Translations under genes and position numbers: made by a program
Notes under the pieces: generated by a model
Databases searched by the model: none
Told to the model about the DNA's origin: nothing
Seen by the model: only the letters and a program-made list of their open reading frames with translations
NCBI GenBank assembly: GCA_017501225.1
Contig: JAFVXH010000019.1
Span: forward strand, 392,666 to 456,665
Direction of reading: 5' to 3'
Source of the DNA: Clostridia bacterium
GTDB lineage: Bacteria > Bacillota > Clostridia > Oscillospirales > CAG-272
DNA length: 64,000 bases
Shown: one piece after another, positions 1 through 8,108 of the stretch
How the letters are laid out: every line of letters begins with the position of its first letter
How positions within the stretch are numbered: position 1 is the first letter of the stretch

Positions 1-975
1 GATCGCCGTAGGATCCATGCCGTCAAAGGAGCCGCGCAGGGACGCATACTCAAAGACCATTGCCTCAAGAGAAATGTTGCCCGTGCGCTCGCCGATTCCG
101 AGCAAGGAGCAGTTGACGCCGCAAGCACCGTAAAGCCAAGCCGTAGTCGCGTTGGTAACCGCCTTGTAAAAATCGTTGTGTCCATGCCATTCCAGCATCT
201 CGCTGGGCACGTCGGAATAATGCTGCAAGCCGTAAACGATGCCCGGGACGCTTCGCGGGATGGCGACCTCCGGGTACGGAATACCGTATCCCATGGTGTC
301 ACACGCGCGGATGCGGACGGGGATCTTTGCGTCGCTCGACATCTTCATCAATTCATTGACAAAGGGGACGACGAAGCCGTAGAAGTCCGCTCTTGTGATA
401 TCCTCCAGGTGACAGCGCGGCATAACGCCCGCCTCAAACGCCTCGGCAACGGTCTGTAGATAGTAATCCATGCACTGCTTACGCGTCATCTTCATCTTTT
501 TGAAGATGTGATAGTCACTGCAGGAAACGAGAATTCCCGTTTCACGGATACCAAGATCGCGCACAAGCTTGAAGTCCTCCTTGCTCGCGCGGATCCACGT
601 GGTGATCTCGGGGAACGTAAGTCCCAGCTCCTGACATCTCTGGATCGCCTCCCGATCCTTTTTGCTGTATACGAAAAATTCGGTCTGGCGAATGATGCCG
701 TAAGGACCGCTCAGACGTGACATCAGTTTATAAAGGTCCACGATATTCTGAACGCTGTACGGCTCTACCGATTGCTGACCGTCACGGAAGGAGGTATCGG
801 TGATCCAGATATCCTCAGGCATGCCGATCGGCACGCGGCGATGGTTGAAGGCAATGCGGGGAACGTCGGTATAAGGATAGACGTCACGGTAAAGGTTGGG
901 CTCCTCTACGTCCTGCAAGGAATAACGGTAGGTTTTTTGCTCTAACAGATTTGTTTTATTCGAAATTTCTAACAT
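1..975 (-). CDS. Re-citrate synthase-like HMGL-family enzyme (3' end outside window)
   Basis: The first 325 codons are open on the minus strand from an ATG at 975, preceded by a strong AAGGAGGTG Shine-Dalgarno; the C-terminus lies outside the window. The protein is a DRE-TIM metallolyase of the HMGL-like/isopropylmalate-homocitrate synthase family. Visible motifs are DTSFRDGQQS (catalytic Asp/Arg, about residue 68), PRCHLEDITRADFYGFV, RACDTMGYGIPYP and LEWHGHNDF (metal His pair). From memory, these blocks resemble the Re-citrate synthase of Clostridium kluyveri more than LeuA or NifV. Such an enzyme would condense acetyl-CoA and oxaloacetate to citrate and so feed glutamate synthesis. The specific reaction is inferred; membership of the superfamily is certain. 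Confidence 0.75.
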   Translation of the reverse strand, partial: MLEISNKTNLLEQKTYRYSLQDVEEPNLYRDVYPYTDVPRIAFNHRRVPIGMPEDIWITDTSFRDGQQSVEPYSVQNIVDLYKLMSRLSGPYGIIRQTEFFVYSKKDREAIQRCQELGLTFPEITTWIRASKEDFKLVRDLGIRETGILVSCSDYHIFKKMKMTRKQCMDYYLQTVAEAFEAGVMPRCHLEDITRADFYGFVVPFVNELMKMSSDAKIPVRIRACDTMGYGIPYPEVAIPRSVPGIVYGLQHYSDVPSEMLEWHGHNDFYKAVTNATTAWLYGACGVNCSLLGIGERTGNISLEAMVFEYASLRGSFDGMDPTAI

Positions 976-1004
976 TTGAGCACCTCCTTGTATCTATGTA
1001 TACA

Positions 1005-1033
1005 ATTATACAACAATACAGTGCTTTTGTCAA
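1005..1033 (-). promoter_or_regulatory. Sigma-A promoter for the Re-citrate synthase-like gene
   Basis: TTGACA (1028-1033) and TATAAT (1005-1010) on the minus strand are separated by 17 bases, a full consensus. Just downstream TTGTAT and ATACAA form 6-base inverted arms with a 6-base spacer (984-1001), a possible operator between promoter and start codon. Confidence 0.85.
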
Positions 1034-1095
1034 GTAAAATCTCAAGATAAGTGCGGGAAAAGCATACAATTTTTCACCAAAAAGGCGGGCGCCTA

Positions 1096-1124
1096 TTGAC
1101 AGGATTTTGCAAAACGGATATAAT
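1096..1124 (+). promoter_or_regulatory. Sigma-A promoter for yfcE
   Basis: TTGACA (1096-1101), a 17-base spacer and TATAAT (1119-1124). It stands back to back with the citrate-synthase promoter, so the two genes are divergently transcribed from a short intergenic region. Confidence 0.85.
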
Positions 1125-1157
1125 TGTGATAGAATTTATCCCCGAAAGGAACTGCTT

Positions 1158-1691
1158 ATGAAACTGATGATCGCATCCGACATTCACGGATCCGCATACT
1201 ATTGCGAGCAATTGATCGCCGCCTATCACAGAGAAGCGCCCGACAGACTTGTGCTCCTCGGCGACCTGCTTTATCACGGCCCCCGCAACGATCTGCCCCG
1301 CGACTATGCCCCCAAGCGCGTCATTGAGATGCTCAACGGACTGCGGGAAAATCTTCTGTGCGTCAGAGGAAACTGCGAGGCGGAGGTCGACCAGATGGTG
1401 CTCTCCTTCCCCGTTCTTGCCGATTACGCCTTTCTTGACGTCAACGGGCTGCGCATCTTTGCCACGCACGGACACCTCTACGGTGAGGACAATCCCCCAC
1501 CCCTTGCAAAGGGTGATTTTCTTCTGTGCGGACACACGCACGTGCCCGCGAAGCGTGCGCACGAAAATTTCACCTATCTCAACTGCGGCTCGGTATCCAT
1601 TCCGAAGGAAAATTCCCATCACGGATATCTGATCCTCGAGGGTCAGACCTTTACCTGGAAGGACTTTGACGGAAACGTCGTCCAAATTTAA
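1158..1691 (+). CDS. yfcE: YfcE/MJ0936-family metallophosphoesterase
   Basis: This is a 177-residue calcineurin-like phosphodiesterase, close to the usual length of YfcE. The dinuclear-metal motifs appear in order: SDIHGS, LLGDLLYHGPRN, RGNCEAE, THGHLYG and CGHTHVP. The family hydrolyses phosphodiesters with Mn2+ in the cytoplasm; the physiological substrate is not established. The ATG at 1158 was chosen because GAAAGGA lies 7-8 bases upstream and the product then begins directly at the first beta strand (MKLMIASDIHG). An upstream in-frame ATG at 1107 lies inside the promoter. The gene is monocistronic, bounded by its own promoter and a terminator. Confidence 0.9.
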   Translation: MKLMIASDIHGSAYYCEQLIAAYHREAPDRLVLLGDLLYHGPRNDLPRDYAPKRVIEMLNGLRENLLCVRGNCEAEVDQMVLSFPVLADYAFLDVNGLRIFATHGHLYGEDNPPPLAKGDFLLCGHTHVPAKRAHENFTYLNCGSVSIPKENSHHGYLILEGQTFTWKDFDGNVVQI

Positions 1692-1702
1692 AAAAATATC
1701 AA

Positions 1703-1736
1703 AACACCCGCCCTGCAACCTGCCAAGACGGGTGTT
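1703..1736. terminator. Bidirectional intrinsic terminator (yfcE / wecB)
   Basis: AACACCCG and CGGGTGTT form the stem. A/T tracts flank both sides, and the hairpin lies between the convergent stop codons of yfcE and wecB. Confidence 0.8.
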
Positions 1737-1751
1737 CTTTATCATATGAGA

Positions 1752-2855
1752 TCAAAGCTTTTCCAATACATCCGCGATCCGCGCGCATGCCCTTCCGTCC
1801 CCAAACACGGCGGAGGGCTTCTTCATGCTTGCGTACTCCTCACAGTCCTTGGCAAGCAGTCGGTTGGCAACCGTTACGATCCCCTCCTCCGCGCTTCCGC
1901 AAAGACGGAGGGATCCCGCGCGCATTCCCTCGCTCCGCTCGGTGGAATAACGCATCACAACGGTTGGAATTCCAAGGGAAACCGCCTCCTCCTGAATGCC
2001 TCCGCTGTCGGTCAGGATCAGATAGCAATGCGGGAGCAAATGGTGGAAGCTGACGATCTCGGGAGGCTCCATCATCACGATACGCTTCTCTCCGCAAAGG
2101 ATCGCCTTTGCCGCCGAGCGAACCTCGGGATTGTGATGCAGGGGACAGATCGCCACGACGTCCGTGTTTTCCCGTACGATGCGGCGCAGAGCACAGAACA
2201 TTCCCGCAAGATTGGCTCCGAGATTTTCCTTTCTGTGCGCCGTAAAAAGGATCACGCGCCGATTTTTCGGAAAATGCCAGGGCTTTGCGGGCTTTTTTTC
2301 ATTCAGGGTAATGCGCAGGGCGTCCACGACCGTGTTACCCGTGATAAAAACGGAGCGCTCGGGAATGCCTTCGCGTAGCAAATTCTTTTTTGCCGTAACG
2401 GTGGGAGCGAAATGATAGGTAGACATCAGGGCAATCGCGCGTCTGTGGTATTCCTCGGGAAAGGGGGCGTCCATGTGGTAGGTGCGCAAGCCCGCCTCGA
2501 CGTGCGCGACCGGGATCTTTCGGTAGAATGCGGACGCCGCTGCCGCATACGCCGAGGTGGTATCTCCCTGCACGATCACGATTTCAGGCTTTTCCGCCTC
2601 AAAAATTTCATCCGCATGCTTCAACACGCGCGACGCAAGCGTCGCGGAGCTTTGCCCTGTACGCATCGCGTCCAGATCAAAATCCGCTCGCACCGAAAAC
2701 GCCTCCATGGCACTGTCCAGCATGGCACGGTGCTGCCCCGTTGACAAAACCGATACCTCCGTTTTCCCTCTTTTCCGAAGCTCGCGAACCAAGGGGCAAA
2801 GCTTGATTGCCTCGGGACGCGTCCCCATCACCACCATCACACGCTTCAATTCCAT
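1752..2855 (-). CDS. wecB: UDP-N-acetylglucosamine 2-epimerase (non-hydrolysing)
   Basis: The 367-residue protein matches WecB/MnaA. It has the N-terminal VVMGTRPEAIKLCPLV motif, HVEAGLRT, the TAHRKEN block and the GGIQEEAVSLGIPTVV nucleotide-binding motif. It interconverts UDP-GlcNAc and UDP-ManNAc for cell-wall polysaccharide or teichoic-acid linkage units. The ATG at 2855 follows GGGAGGAAG. It stands alone, with no glycosyltransferase partner nearby, which fits a housekeeping wall role rather than a capsule cluster. Confidence 0.93.
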   Translation of the reverse strand: MELKRVMVVMGTRPEAIKLCPLVRELRKRGKTEVSVLSTGQHRAMLDSAMEAFSVRADFDLDAMRTGQSSATLASRVLKHADEIFEAEKPEIVIVQGDTTSAYAAAASAFYRKIPVAHVEAGLRTYHMDAPFPEEYHRRAIALMSTYHFAPTVTAKKNLLREGIPERSVFITGNTVVDALRITLNEKKPAKPWHFPKNRRVILFTAHRKENLGANLAGMFCALRRIVRENTDVVAICPLHHNPEVRSAAKAILCGEKRIVMMEPPEIVSFHHLLPHCYLILTDSGGIQEEAVSLGIPTVVMRYSTERSEGMRAGSLRLCGSAEEGIVTVANRLLAKDCEEYASMKKPSAVFGDGRACARIADVLEKL

Positions 2856-2938
2856 CTTCCTCCCGTTTCAAAGTCGTTACAGTTTACGCAAAAACGAAGG
2901 AAATTAGAACTGCTTGGCTGCTATCTTGGCACAATAAA

Positions 2939-2994
2939 AAGGACGGAGATTTAGCGTAGTGCCCTCACGGTTACTGCGCATTTTCTCCGTCCTT
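2939..2994 (-). terminator. Intrinsic terminator of the 3008-3754 gene
   Basis: An 11-base-pair stem (AAGGACGGAGA / TCTCCGTCCTT) encloses a loop of about 34 bases. On the minus strand it is followed by TTTTTAT. Confidence 0.7.
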
Positions 2995-3007
2995 GTTTGA
3001 TGCGTTG

Positions 3008-3754
3008 TTACAACACGGCAAGTGCCACCACTGCGACAGTGGCAAGGTAGATACCGAGAAGCCATATGTGCTTCTTCTTTTTCTTGGCGGTGATCAGCTT
3101 GCAAATCAGGATCGTAAGCGTTCCGAGCAACGTCAGCATGCTGAAAAAGAATGCGGGACCCAAAACGGAATCGGCTTCCATAAAGCGGTCATAATTGATC
3201 AAAAAAAGTGCAAGCGATACAAAAATGATTGCCGCCGCAACGATTCCCAAGAGTTTACTGCGCTGCTTGATCGCGTTCCGAATCAGCACAAAGGGGTAAT
3301 AATACATCGCGTATGCGCCGGGGATCACGATTGCGATCAGGGCGCTCTCCTCGACCGCGTCCGAGCCGTAGCAAACCCAAAAAAGAGCGAATAAAACGTT
3401 AAAGAGAACGAACGAAAACGGAGAGATAAAGCGTCGCAAAATATTTTTGAAGACGCCTCCACCGCCCACCAGCATACGGCACAGTTGATAGGTAATGGGC
3501 TCGTCCTCTGGGTCAAGCACGTGCGTCGGTATCTGAACAAAGGGTCGGATAATCAAAGCGAGAATGACCAGAATGATCGGAAGCAGATAGATGATCAGAG
3601 CAATGACTCCGGCAAACAAAAACTCGGCGGGAATGCTGAACAACATGATAAACATTCCGATAAATCCAAACAAATATAACCCGATTGCCGACACGGTCAG
3701 CGCATCGAGTGAGGCACCCGATTCATCGTCCAAATACACGGTAATCTTTCTCAT
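3008..3754 (-). CDS. Polytopic membrane protein of unknown function
   Basis: The 248-residue protein has about seven hydrophobic segments. There are two near residues 20-75, and others near 112-130, 138-158, 168-188, 200-218 and 230-248. The N-terminus (MRKITVYLDDESG) is polar and the C-terminal loop is lysine-rich (TAKKKKKH). No conserved catalytic motif was recognised. The ATG at 3754 follows AAAGGAG at slightly long spacing. The gene has its own terminator and is not obviously co-transcribed with the upstream SDR, from which it is separated by a GC-rich hairpin. I cannot assign a function. Confidence 0.75.
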   Translation of the reverse strand: MRKITVYLDDESGASLDALTVSAIGLYLFGFIGMFIMLFSIPAEFLFAGVIALIIYLLPIILVILALIIRPFVQIPTHVLDPEDEPITYQLCRMLVGGGGVFKNILRRFISPFSFVLFNVLFALFWVCYGSDAVEESALIAIVIPGAYAMYYYPFVLIRNAIKQRSKLLGIVAAAIIFVSLALFLINYDRFMEADSVLGPAFFFSMLTLLGTLTILICKLITAKKKKKHIWLLGIYLATVAVVALAVL

Positions 3755-3808
3755 GGGGATTGCCGCTCCTTTCTTTTAAAACAGATTGCCTATTTGGCAA
3801 AGGCACGC

Positions 3809-3838
3809 ACAGCGCCCCACGGGAACGCGGGGCGCTGT
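3809..3838. terminator. GC-rich hairpin downstream of the SDR gene
   Basis: ACAGCGCCCC and GGGGCGCTGT form a perfect 10-base-pair stem just after the SDR stop codon. There is no following T-tract on either strand, so it may stabilise the mRNA end or act as a weak terminator. Confidence 0.45.
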
Positions 3839-3843
3839 ATGGT

Positions 3844-4605
3844 TTACTTTTTCTGCTGCTTGCACCAGATCTTCATGATCCAGCGGTGCGGCAGCAGCTT
3901 AGTCAAGCGCACCTGCGCGCGGATGCGGAAGCCGCAGATCGATACGTCCTTGCCTCGCTTCATATCGCGGAACGCGCGGCGAACGACCTGCTCCGGGGTG
4001 TAGAAATGATTGTAATAGGTAATGGTGCTGTCGGTCACGGCATGATCGAAAAACTCCGTCTTGACCCAGCCGGGACAAACCGCCATCACCTTGATCTTAC
4101 GGGGCTTGAGCTCAACGTTGAGCGCGCGGGAAAAGCTCAGGGTGAACGCCTTGGTCGCACCGTAGACGTTGATATACGGCACGGGCTGGAAGGAGGAAAG
4201 CGATGCCAGCTGATAGACCTGACTTCCCTCGTGCAAGAACGGAAGCGTCGCATAGGTCATACCCACGTATGCCTTTACGTTGAGGTCGATCATGTTGTAG
4301 TTGGTGTCCATGTCCACCGCCTCGAAGGCGCCGAAGCGTCCGACACCGCTGGCATTGACCAGCACTGCCACAAAGGGCTTTTCACGCTCCAGAGTGCGCT
4401 TGTATTTTTCGATGCTTTCGGGCTTTGTCAGATCCATCGGCATAGGGCGGATCTTGCCCGAAACCTCGCGCTGCAATGCTTCAAGACGCTCCTTGCGGCG
4501 GGCGATCACCCAGATCTCGTCAAGGCTTGCGTCCTGCGCAAGGCGCAGAACGAACTCCTTACCCATACCGGAGGAGGCACCGGTTACCACTGCGATTTTC
4601 TTCAT
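3844..4605 (-). CDS. Short-chain dehydrogenase/reductase
   Basis: A 253-residue classical SDR with a Rossmann fold. The dinucleotide-binding motif TGASSGMG is at residues 8-15, NASGVG stands in place of NNAG, and the catalytic Ser (LASLSS) and YGATK (Tyr/Lys) follow. Lys/Arg residues after the second strand (ARRKER) suggest NADP preference. The substrate is unknown. The basic C-terminal tail (RAQVRLTKLLPHRWIMKIW) is typical of a group of small clostridial SDRs. It starts 23 bases after the phosphofructokinase stop codon, so the two are probably co-transcribed, although no strong Shine-Dalgarno precedes this ATG. Confidence 0.9.
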   Translation of the reverse strand: MKKIAVVTGASSGMGKEFVLRLAQDASLDEIWVIARRKERLEALQREVSGKIRPMPMDLTKPESIEKYKRTLEREKPFVAVLVNASGVGRFGAFEAVDMDTNYNMIDLNVKAYVGMTYATLPFLHEGSQVYQLASLSSFQPVPYINVYGATKAFTLSFSRALNVELKPRKIKVMAVCPGWVKTEFFDHAVTDSTITYYNHFYTPEQVVRRAFRDMKRGKDVSICGFRIRAQVRLTKLLPHRWIMKIWCKQQKK

Positions 4606-4628
4606 AGCTGTTTGTTTACCCTTTCGGT

Positions 4629-5867
4629 TCAGAGGATGATATGCATGGGGATGCCCTTTTCATAGCGGCACTTTGCCTCGCCGTTGATCAGGGGCAGGAT
4701 ATAGTCGCAGCAAGCAAGCGTGATGTGGTTGCCTGCCTCGTTGATGAACGCGTCGTCCACGGTTCTGATCTGATTTGCGATCTTGGAAACGTCGGAATGT
4801 CCCACCTCGACCGTATAAGGATCCTCGGAGGTGCGAATAAAGGTCATCATGCAGCCGGTCACGCCCTCTCCTGCTGCGCGAACGGCACCGCGGCCGACGG
4901 TTACGGACTCGGTAAGGTCGGTTTCGGACGCAAGATGCGCGGCGCAACGCTGCGGAAGATTGAGCTCGATGGAACGGACCTTGCATCCGATCTTCTCGCG
5001 GACGGTCAGCTCCAGCGTCTTTGCGGTACCTGCGAGGTAAGCATGTCCGAACGCGTCGGTAGCACCGGTCTGGGTGCCCTCGCCCACGTACTTGCCGTTG
5101 GCGAAGCGAATGCCCTCGGAAACCGCTACGACCACGTTGGGATGCTTCTTCAGCGCCTCCTGAACGTCTGCAATAAAGGTATCCAGGTCAAACACGCGCT
5201 CGGGAAGATAGATCAGGTCGGGAGCCTGTCCGTTGACGGCAAGGCCGACACCTGCGGCAGCGGTCAGCCAGCCTGCGTCACGTCCCATGATCTCAACGAT
5301 CGTAACGGCGGGAATCTGGTACACCGCGCAGTCACGCAGGATCTCCTGCATCGTAACGGCAATGAACTTTGCGGCAGAGCCAAAGCCCGGGGTGTGGTCG
5401 GTGCCGACAAGGTCGTTATCAATGGTCTTGGGAACACCGATGATCACCATTTCGTACTCGTGCTCCGCGGTATAAGCGGAGAGCTTTGCAACGGTATCCA
5501 TGGAATCGTTTCCGCCGATATAGAAGAAATAACGGATGTCGTATTTCTTGAAGATGGCAAGCATCTGCTCGTAAAAGGCGGGATCAGCCTCTACCTTGGG
5601 AAGCTTTTTGCGGCAAGAGCCAAGCGCCGACGAGGGAGTGTGCTCCAGAAGCTCCAGCTTCTCCTCGGTATCAAAAAACGCACCGAGATCCATGAGTCTT
5701 TCCTGCAAAAGTCCCTCTACGCCGTTGCGCATTCCGTAAAGCTTGCGGATGCAACCGCCGTGCGCGTTCTCCAAAAAGCCGCGAATGACACCTGCGAGCG
5801 TTGCGTTGATGGCAACGGTAGGTCCTCCGCTTTGTCCGACAACCGCATTTCCGATGAGCTGTTTCAT
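4629..5867 (-). CDS. pfp: PPi-type 6-phosphofructokinase
   Basis: A 412-residue phosphofructokinase that phosphorylates fructose 6-phosphate in glycolysis. The phosphoryl-donor loop reads GGNDS at residues 118-122. An Asp sits where ATP-dependent enzymes have Gly, and the catalytic loop is PKTIDND (residues 146-152, Lys at 147) rather than PGTIDND. Both changes are hallmarks of the pyrophosphate-dependent clade. The first loop usually reads GGDDS, so the Asn is a variation. The donor is therefore inferred to be PPi, making the step reversible and energy-saving. A consensus promoter precedes the gene and an SDR follows. Confidence 0.9.
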   Translation of the reverse strand: MKQLIGNAVVGQSGGPTVAINATLAGVIRGFLENAHGGCIRKLYGMRNGVEGLLQERLMDLGAFFDTEEKLELLEHTPSSALGSCRKKLPKVEADPAFYEQMLAIFKKYDIRYFFYIGGNDSMDTVAKLSAYTAEHEYEMVIIGVPKTIDNDLVGTDHTPGFGSAAKFIAVTMQEILRDCAVYQIPAVTIVEIMGRDAGWLTAAAGVGLAVNGQAPDLIYLPERVFDLDTFIADVQEALKKHPNVVVAVSEGIRFANGKYVGEGTQTGATDAFGHAYLAGTAKTLELTVREKIGCKVRSIELNLPQRCAAHLASETDLTESVTVGRGAVRAAGEGVTGCMMTFIRTSEDPYTVEVGHSDVSKIANQIRTVDDAFINEAGNHITLACCDYILPLINGEAKCRYEKGIPMHIIL

Positions 5868-5934
5868 AAGACGTATCCTCCAAGTTCTTTTTCCGCGCTT
5901 CTAACGCGAAAAGCAGATTTTCGTTCAATTCAGT

Positions 5935-5963
5935 ATTATAGCATACTTTTCCTCAACTGTCAA
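5935..5963 (-). promoter_or_regulatory. Sigma-A promoter for pfp
   Basis: On the minus strand TTGACA (5958-5963) and TATAAT (5935-5940) are separated by 17 bases. Confidence 0.85.
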
Positions 5964-6003
5964 TGCAATTGACAGACAAAAAAATGAAAAGATCAAAAGA
6001 CAG

Positions 6004-6032
6004 GCAACAAAAAAAGGCGGATCGCATATACT
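6004..6032 (+). promoter_or_regulatory. Possible sporulation-sigma promoter for sigK
   Basis: CATATACT at 6025-6032 resembles the sigma-E/sigma-K -10 consensus (CATACAnT). A poor GCAACAA lies 14 bases upstream. No sigma-A promoter is visible in this gap. Speculative. Confidence 0.3.
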
Positions 6033-6061
6033 CAACAAACAAACGTCCATGGAGGTATGCG

Positions 6062-6760
6062 ATGATATTTTCACTCTTTTCCTTTGTCACAAAGCTGTTG
6101 CATCTGATTCTTGGGATCAGCACGCCGCAAAGCTTTCCCCCACCCCTTGGAGCCGAGGAGGAACGGAAGTGCTTCCTTCTGGCAGAGCAAGGGGACGAGG
6201 AAGCAAGACAAAAGCTGATCCTGCACAACCTGCGTCTGGTTTCGCACATTGTACGCAAGTATTATTCCACCGCTCAGGAGCCTGAGGATCTGGTTTCCAT
6301 CGGCACGATAGGCCTTATCAAGGCGGTGGACACCTTTAACATCCACAACGGCGCGCGCTTTGCAACCTATGCGGCAAAATGCATTCAGAACGAGATTTTG
6401 ATGCACTTCCGCTCCCGCAAGAAGCTGGCGAACGAGATCTCCATCAACGAAACCATTGACATCGATCGCGACGGAAATCCCCTGACCTACATGGACGTCA
6501 TCTGCTGTGAGGAGGACGTCACGGAGGAGATCGACAAAAAGATCATGCTGGGTAAAATGATGCGATGCATGGAGGGCGTTCTGACACCGAGAGAGCGTCA
6601 GATCCTTTCCATGCGCTACGGCTTTGGCCACACCAAGGCGCTGACACAGCGCGAGATCGCCACGGTACTCGGGATCTCACGCTCCTATGTTTCCCGCATC
6701 GAAAAGGCGGCACTCGAAAAGCTCCGCGCATCTTTGGATACGCCAGCCTCTAACGGATAA
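6062..6760 (+). CDS. sigK: Sporulation sigma factor SigK (pro-sigma-K)
   Basis: The 232-residue sigma-70 family factor aligns with the mother-cell factor sigma-K. A hydrophobic pro-sequence (MIFSLFSFVTKLLHLILGIS) precedes PPPLGAEEE. It is followed by region 2 (HNLRLVSHIVRKYY, EDLVSIGTIGLIKAVDTF, FATYAAKCIQNEILMH) and a region 4 helix-turn-helix (TQREIATVLGISRSYVSRIE). The ATG at 6062 was chosen for the perfect GGAGGT at 6051-6056; the longer frame upstream lacks a site. The gene is a single intact frame with no skin-type interruption. Its presence suggests sporulation, with pro-protein cleavage in the mother cell, though some non-sporulating relatives keep SigK-like factors. Confidence 0.9.
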   Translation: MIFSLFSFVTKLLHLILGISTPQSFPPPLGAEEERKCFLLAEQGDEEARQKLILHNLRLVSHIVRKYYSTAQEPEDLVSIGTIGLIKAVDTFNIHNGARFATYAAKCIQNEILMHFRSRKKLANEISINETIDIDRDGNPLTYMDVICCEEDVTEEIDKKIMLGKMMRCMEGVLTPRERQILSMRYGFGHTKALTQREIATVLGISRSYVSRIEKAALEKLRASLDTPASNG

Positions 6761-6787
6761 ATTTTCGCACTCTTTTTGCGTTTTTTC

Positions 6788-6816
6788 TTGCATTCTCTGC
6801 AATGTTCTGTTATAAT
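6788..6816 (+). promoter_or_regulatory. Sigma-A promoter of the trmB operon
   Basis: TTGCAT (6788-6793), 17 bases, then TATAAT (6811-6816). Confidence 0.8.
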
Positions 6817-6868
6817 GATAGCAAATCACGTGTGACGGCCGTAATCGGTCGGAAAGGAATTTTTCCTT

Positions 6869-7516
6869 ATGAGAATGAGAAGAAAAAAGCACGGAGCCGA
6901 GCGAATCGCCGCCTGCGCGGAGCTTTTGATCGTCCCCGACGGAGAGTCCCCTGTAAATCCTGCGCAATACTTCCCCATCCCGGCTCCGATCCACCTGGAG
7001 ATCGGATGCGGCAAGGGCGATTTTGCCGTTGGAATGGCACAAAAGCACGGGGACGTCAATTTCATTGCCATGGAGCGCGTGCCCGACGTCGCGTGCATCG
7101 CTCTCGAAAAAGCCATGCAGAAAAAAACGGAGCGCCCCGACAATCTCCGCTTCCTGATCGGGGACGCACAGCATCTGGAGGAGTGGTTTGCCCCTCACTC
7201 GATCGATTGCATCTATCTCAATTTCAGTGATCCGTGGCCCAAAAAGGGATATGCCAAGCGCAGACTCACCTATCGCGCGTTTCTGGAGCGCTACCGCAAT
7301 CTGTTGACCGAAGGTGGACTTCTTCGCCTGAAAACCGACAATCAGGGGCTGTTTGAATTCAGCCTTGAGGAATTCGAGGCGCTGGGGCTTACGGTCGAGT
7401 GGATCACGCGCGACCTCCACGCAAGCGAGAAGGCAGATGAGAACGTCATGACCGAATACGAGCGCAATTTTTCGGAAAAGGGCCAGGTCATCTATTCGGC
7501 GTGGGTCAGATTTTAA
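6869..7516 (+). CDS. trmB: tRNA (guanine-N7-)-methyltransferase
   Basis: The 215-residue protein methylates G46 of tRNA using S-adenosylmethionine. It has the SAM-binding LEIGCGKGDF motif (about residues 43-52), FIAMERV, the family signature NFSDPWPKKGYAKRRL, and LKTDNQGLFE. A GGAAAGGA site precedes the ATG. It heads a three-gene operon with a nitroreductase and truB, so two tRNA-modification genes share one promoter. Confidence 0.95.
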   Translation: MRMRRKKHGAERIAACAELLIVPDGESPVNPAQYFPIPAPIHLEIGCGKGDFAVGMAQKHGDVNFIAMERVPDVACIALEKAMQKKTERPDNLRFLIGDAQHLEEWFAPHSIDCIYLNFSDPWPKKGYAKRRLTYRAFLERYRNLLTEGGLLRLKTDNQGLFEFSLEEFEALGLTVEWITRDLHASEKADENVMTEYERNFSEKGQVIYSAWVRF

Positions 7517-7532
7517 GGATGGAGGAACAAGG

Positions 7533-8108
7533 ATGCTCAAGGAACTACTGCTTCGCTCCCGCAGCTACCGCAGCTTTGATCAAAGCTTCAGGATCGACCG
7601 AAAAACCCTTTTGGAGCTGATTGATCACGCGCGCTTAGCTCCCTCCTCGATCAATCTGCAGATGCTCAAATTCCGCCCCGTGACCGATGAAGGCGAGTGT
7701 GCCGCCCTGCTTGCAAGCACCAAATGGGCAGGCAAGATCAAGGATCAGACGCTTCCGCCAAAAGGACACGCGCCGACCGCTTATATCGTCATTTGTGCGG
7801 ATACGGAGGTCATCGCGAGTGCCGCAAGCTTTCAAAAGGACGTTGGGATCTGCGCGCAGACCATCATGCTTGCCGCCGCGGAGAGAAACCTTGGAGGATG
7901 CATGATCGGCAGCTTTTCTCAAGATGTCTTGCGCCGCGATCTCAAGCTTGCCGATCGGTTTGTGCCCATGCTTGTCTTGGCACTCGGAAAGCCGGATGAA
8001 GTGATCGAGCTTACCGATCTGCCGGCGGATGGCGACACCTCCTATTATCGGGAAAACGGCGTTCATTTTGTGCCAAAGCGCGCCTTAGAGGACGTGGTGA
8101 TCGAATGA
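7533..8108 (+). CDS. Nitroreductase-family flavoprotein
   Basis: A 191-residue single-domain nitroreductase. It has the N-terminal SRSYRSFD motif typical of FMN binding, ARLAPSSINLQ, and the C-terminal LALGKPDE. Proteins of this fold use FMN and NAD(P)H to reduce nitro compounds, quinones or other acceptors. The natural substrate here cannot be told. GGAGG sits just upstream of the ATG, 16 bases after trmB, and the stop codon overlaps the truB start by four bases (ATGA), so translation is probably coupled. Confidence 0.88.
   Translation: MLKELLLRSRSYRSFDQSFRIDRKTLLELIDHARLAPSSINLQMLKFRPVTDEGECAALLASTKWAGKIKDQTLPPKGHAPTAYIVICADTEVIASAASFQKDVGICAQTIMLAAAERNLGGCMIGSFSQDVLRRDLKLADRFVPMLVLALGKPDEVIELTDLPADGDTSYYRENGVHFVPKRALEDVVIE

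Noticed and set aside
5963..6061. A 33-codon N-terminal extension of SigK
   Set aside because: There is no ribosome site before 5963, and the GGAGGT at 6051 with the hydrophobic pro-sequence points clearly to the ATG at 6062.
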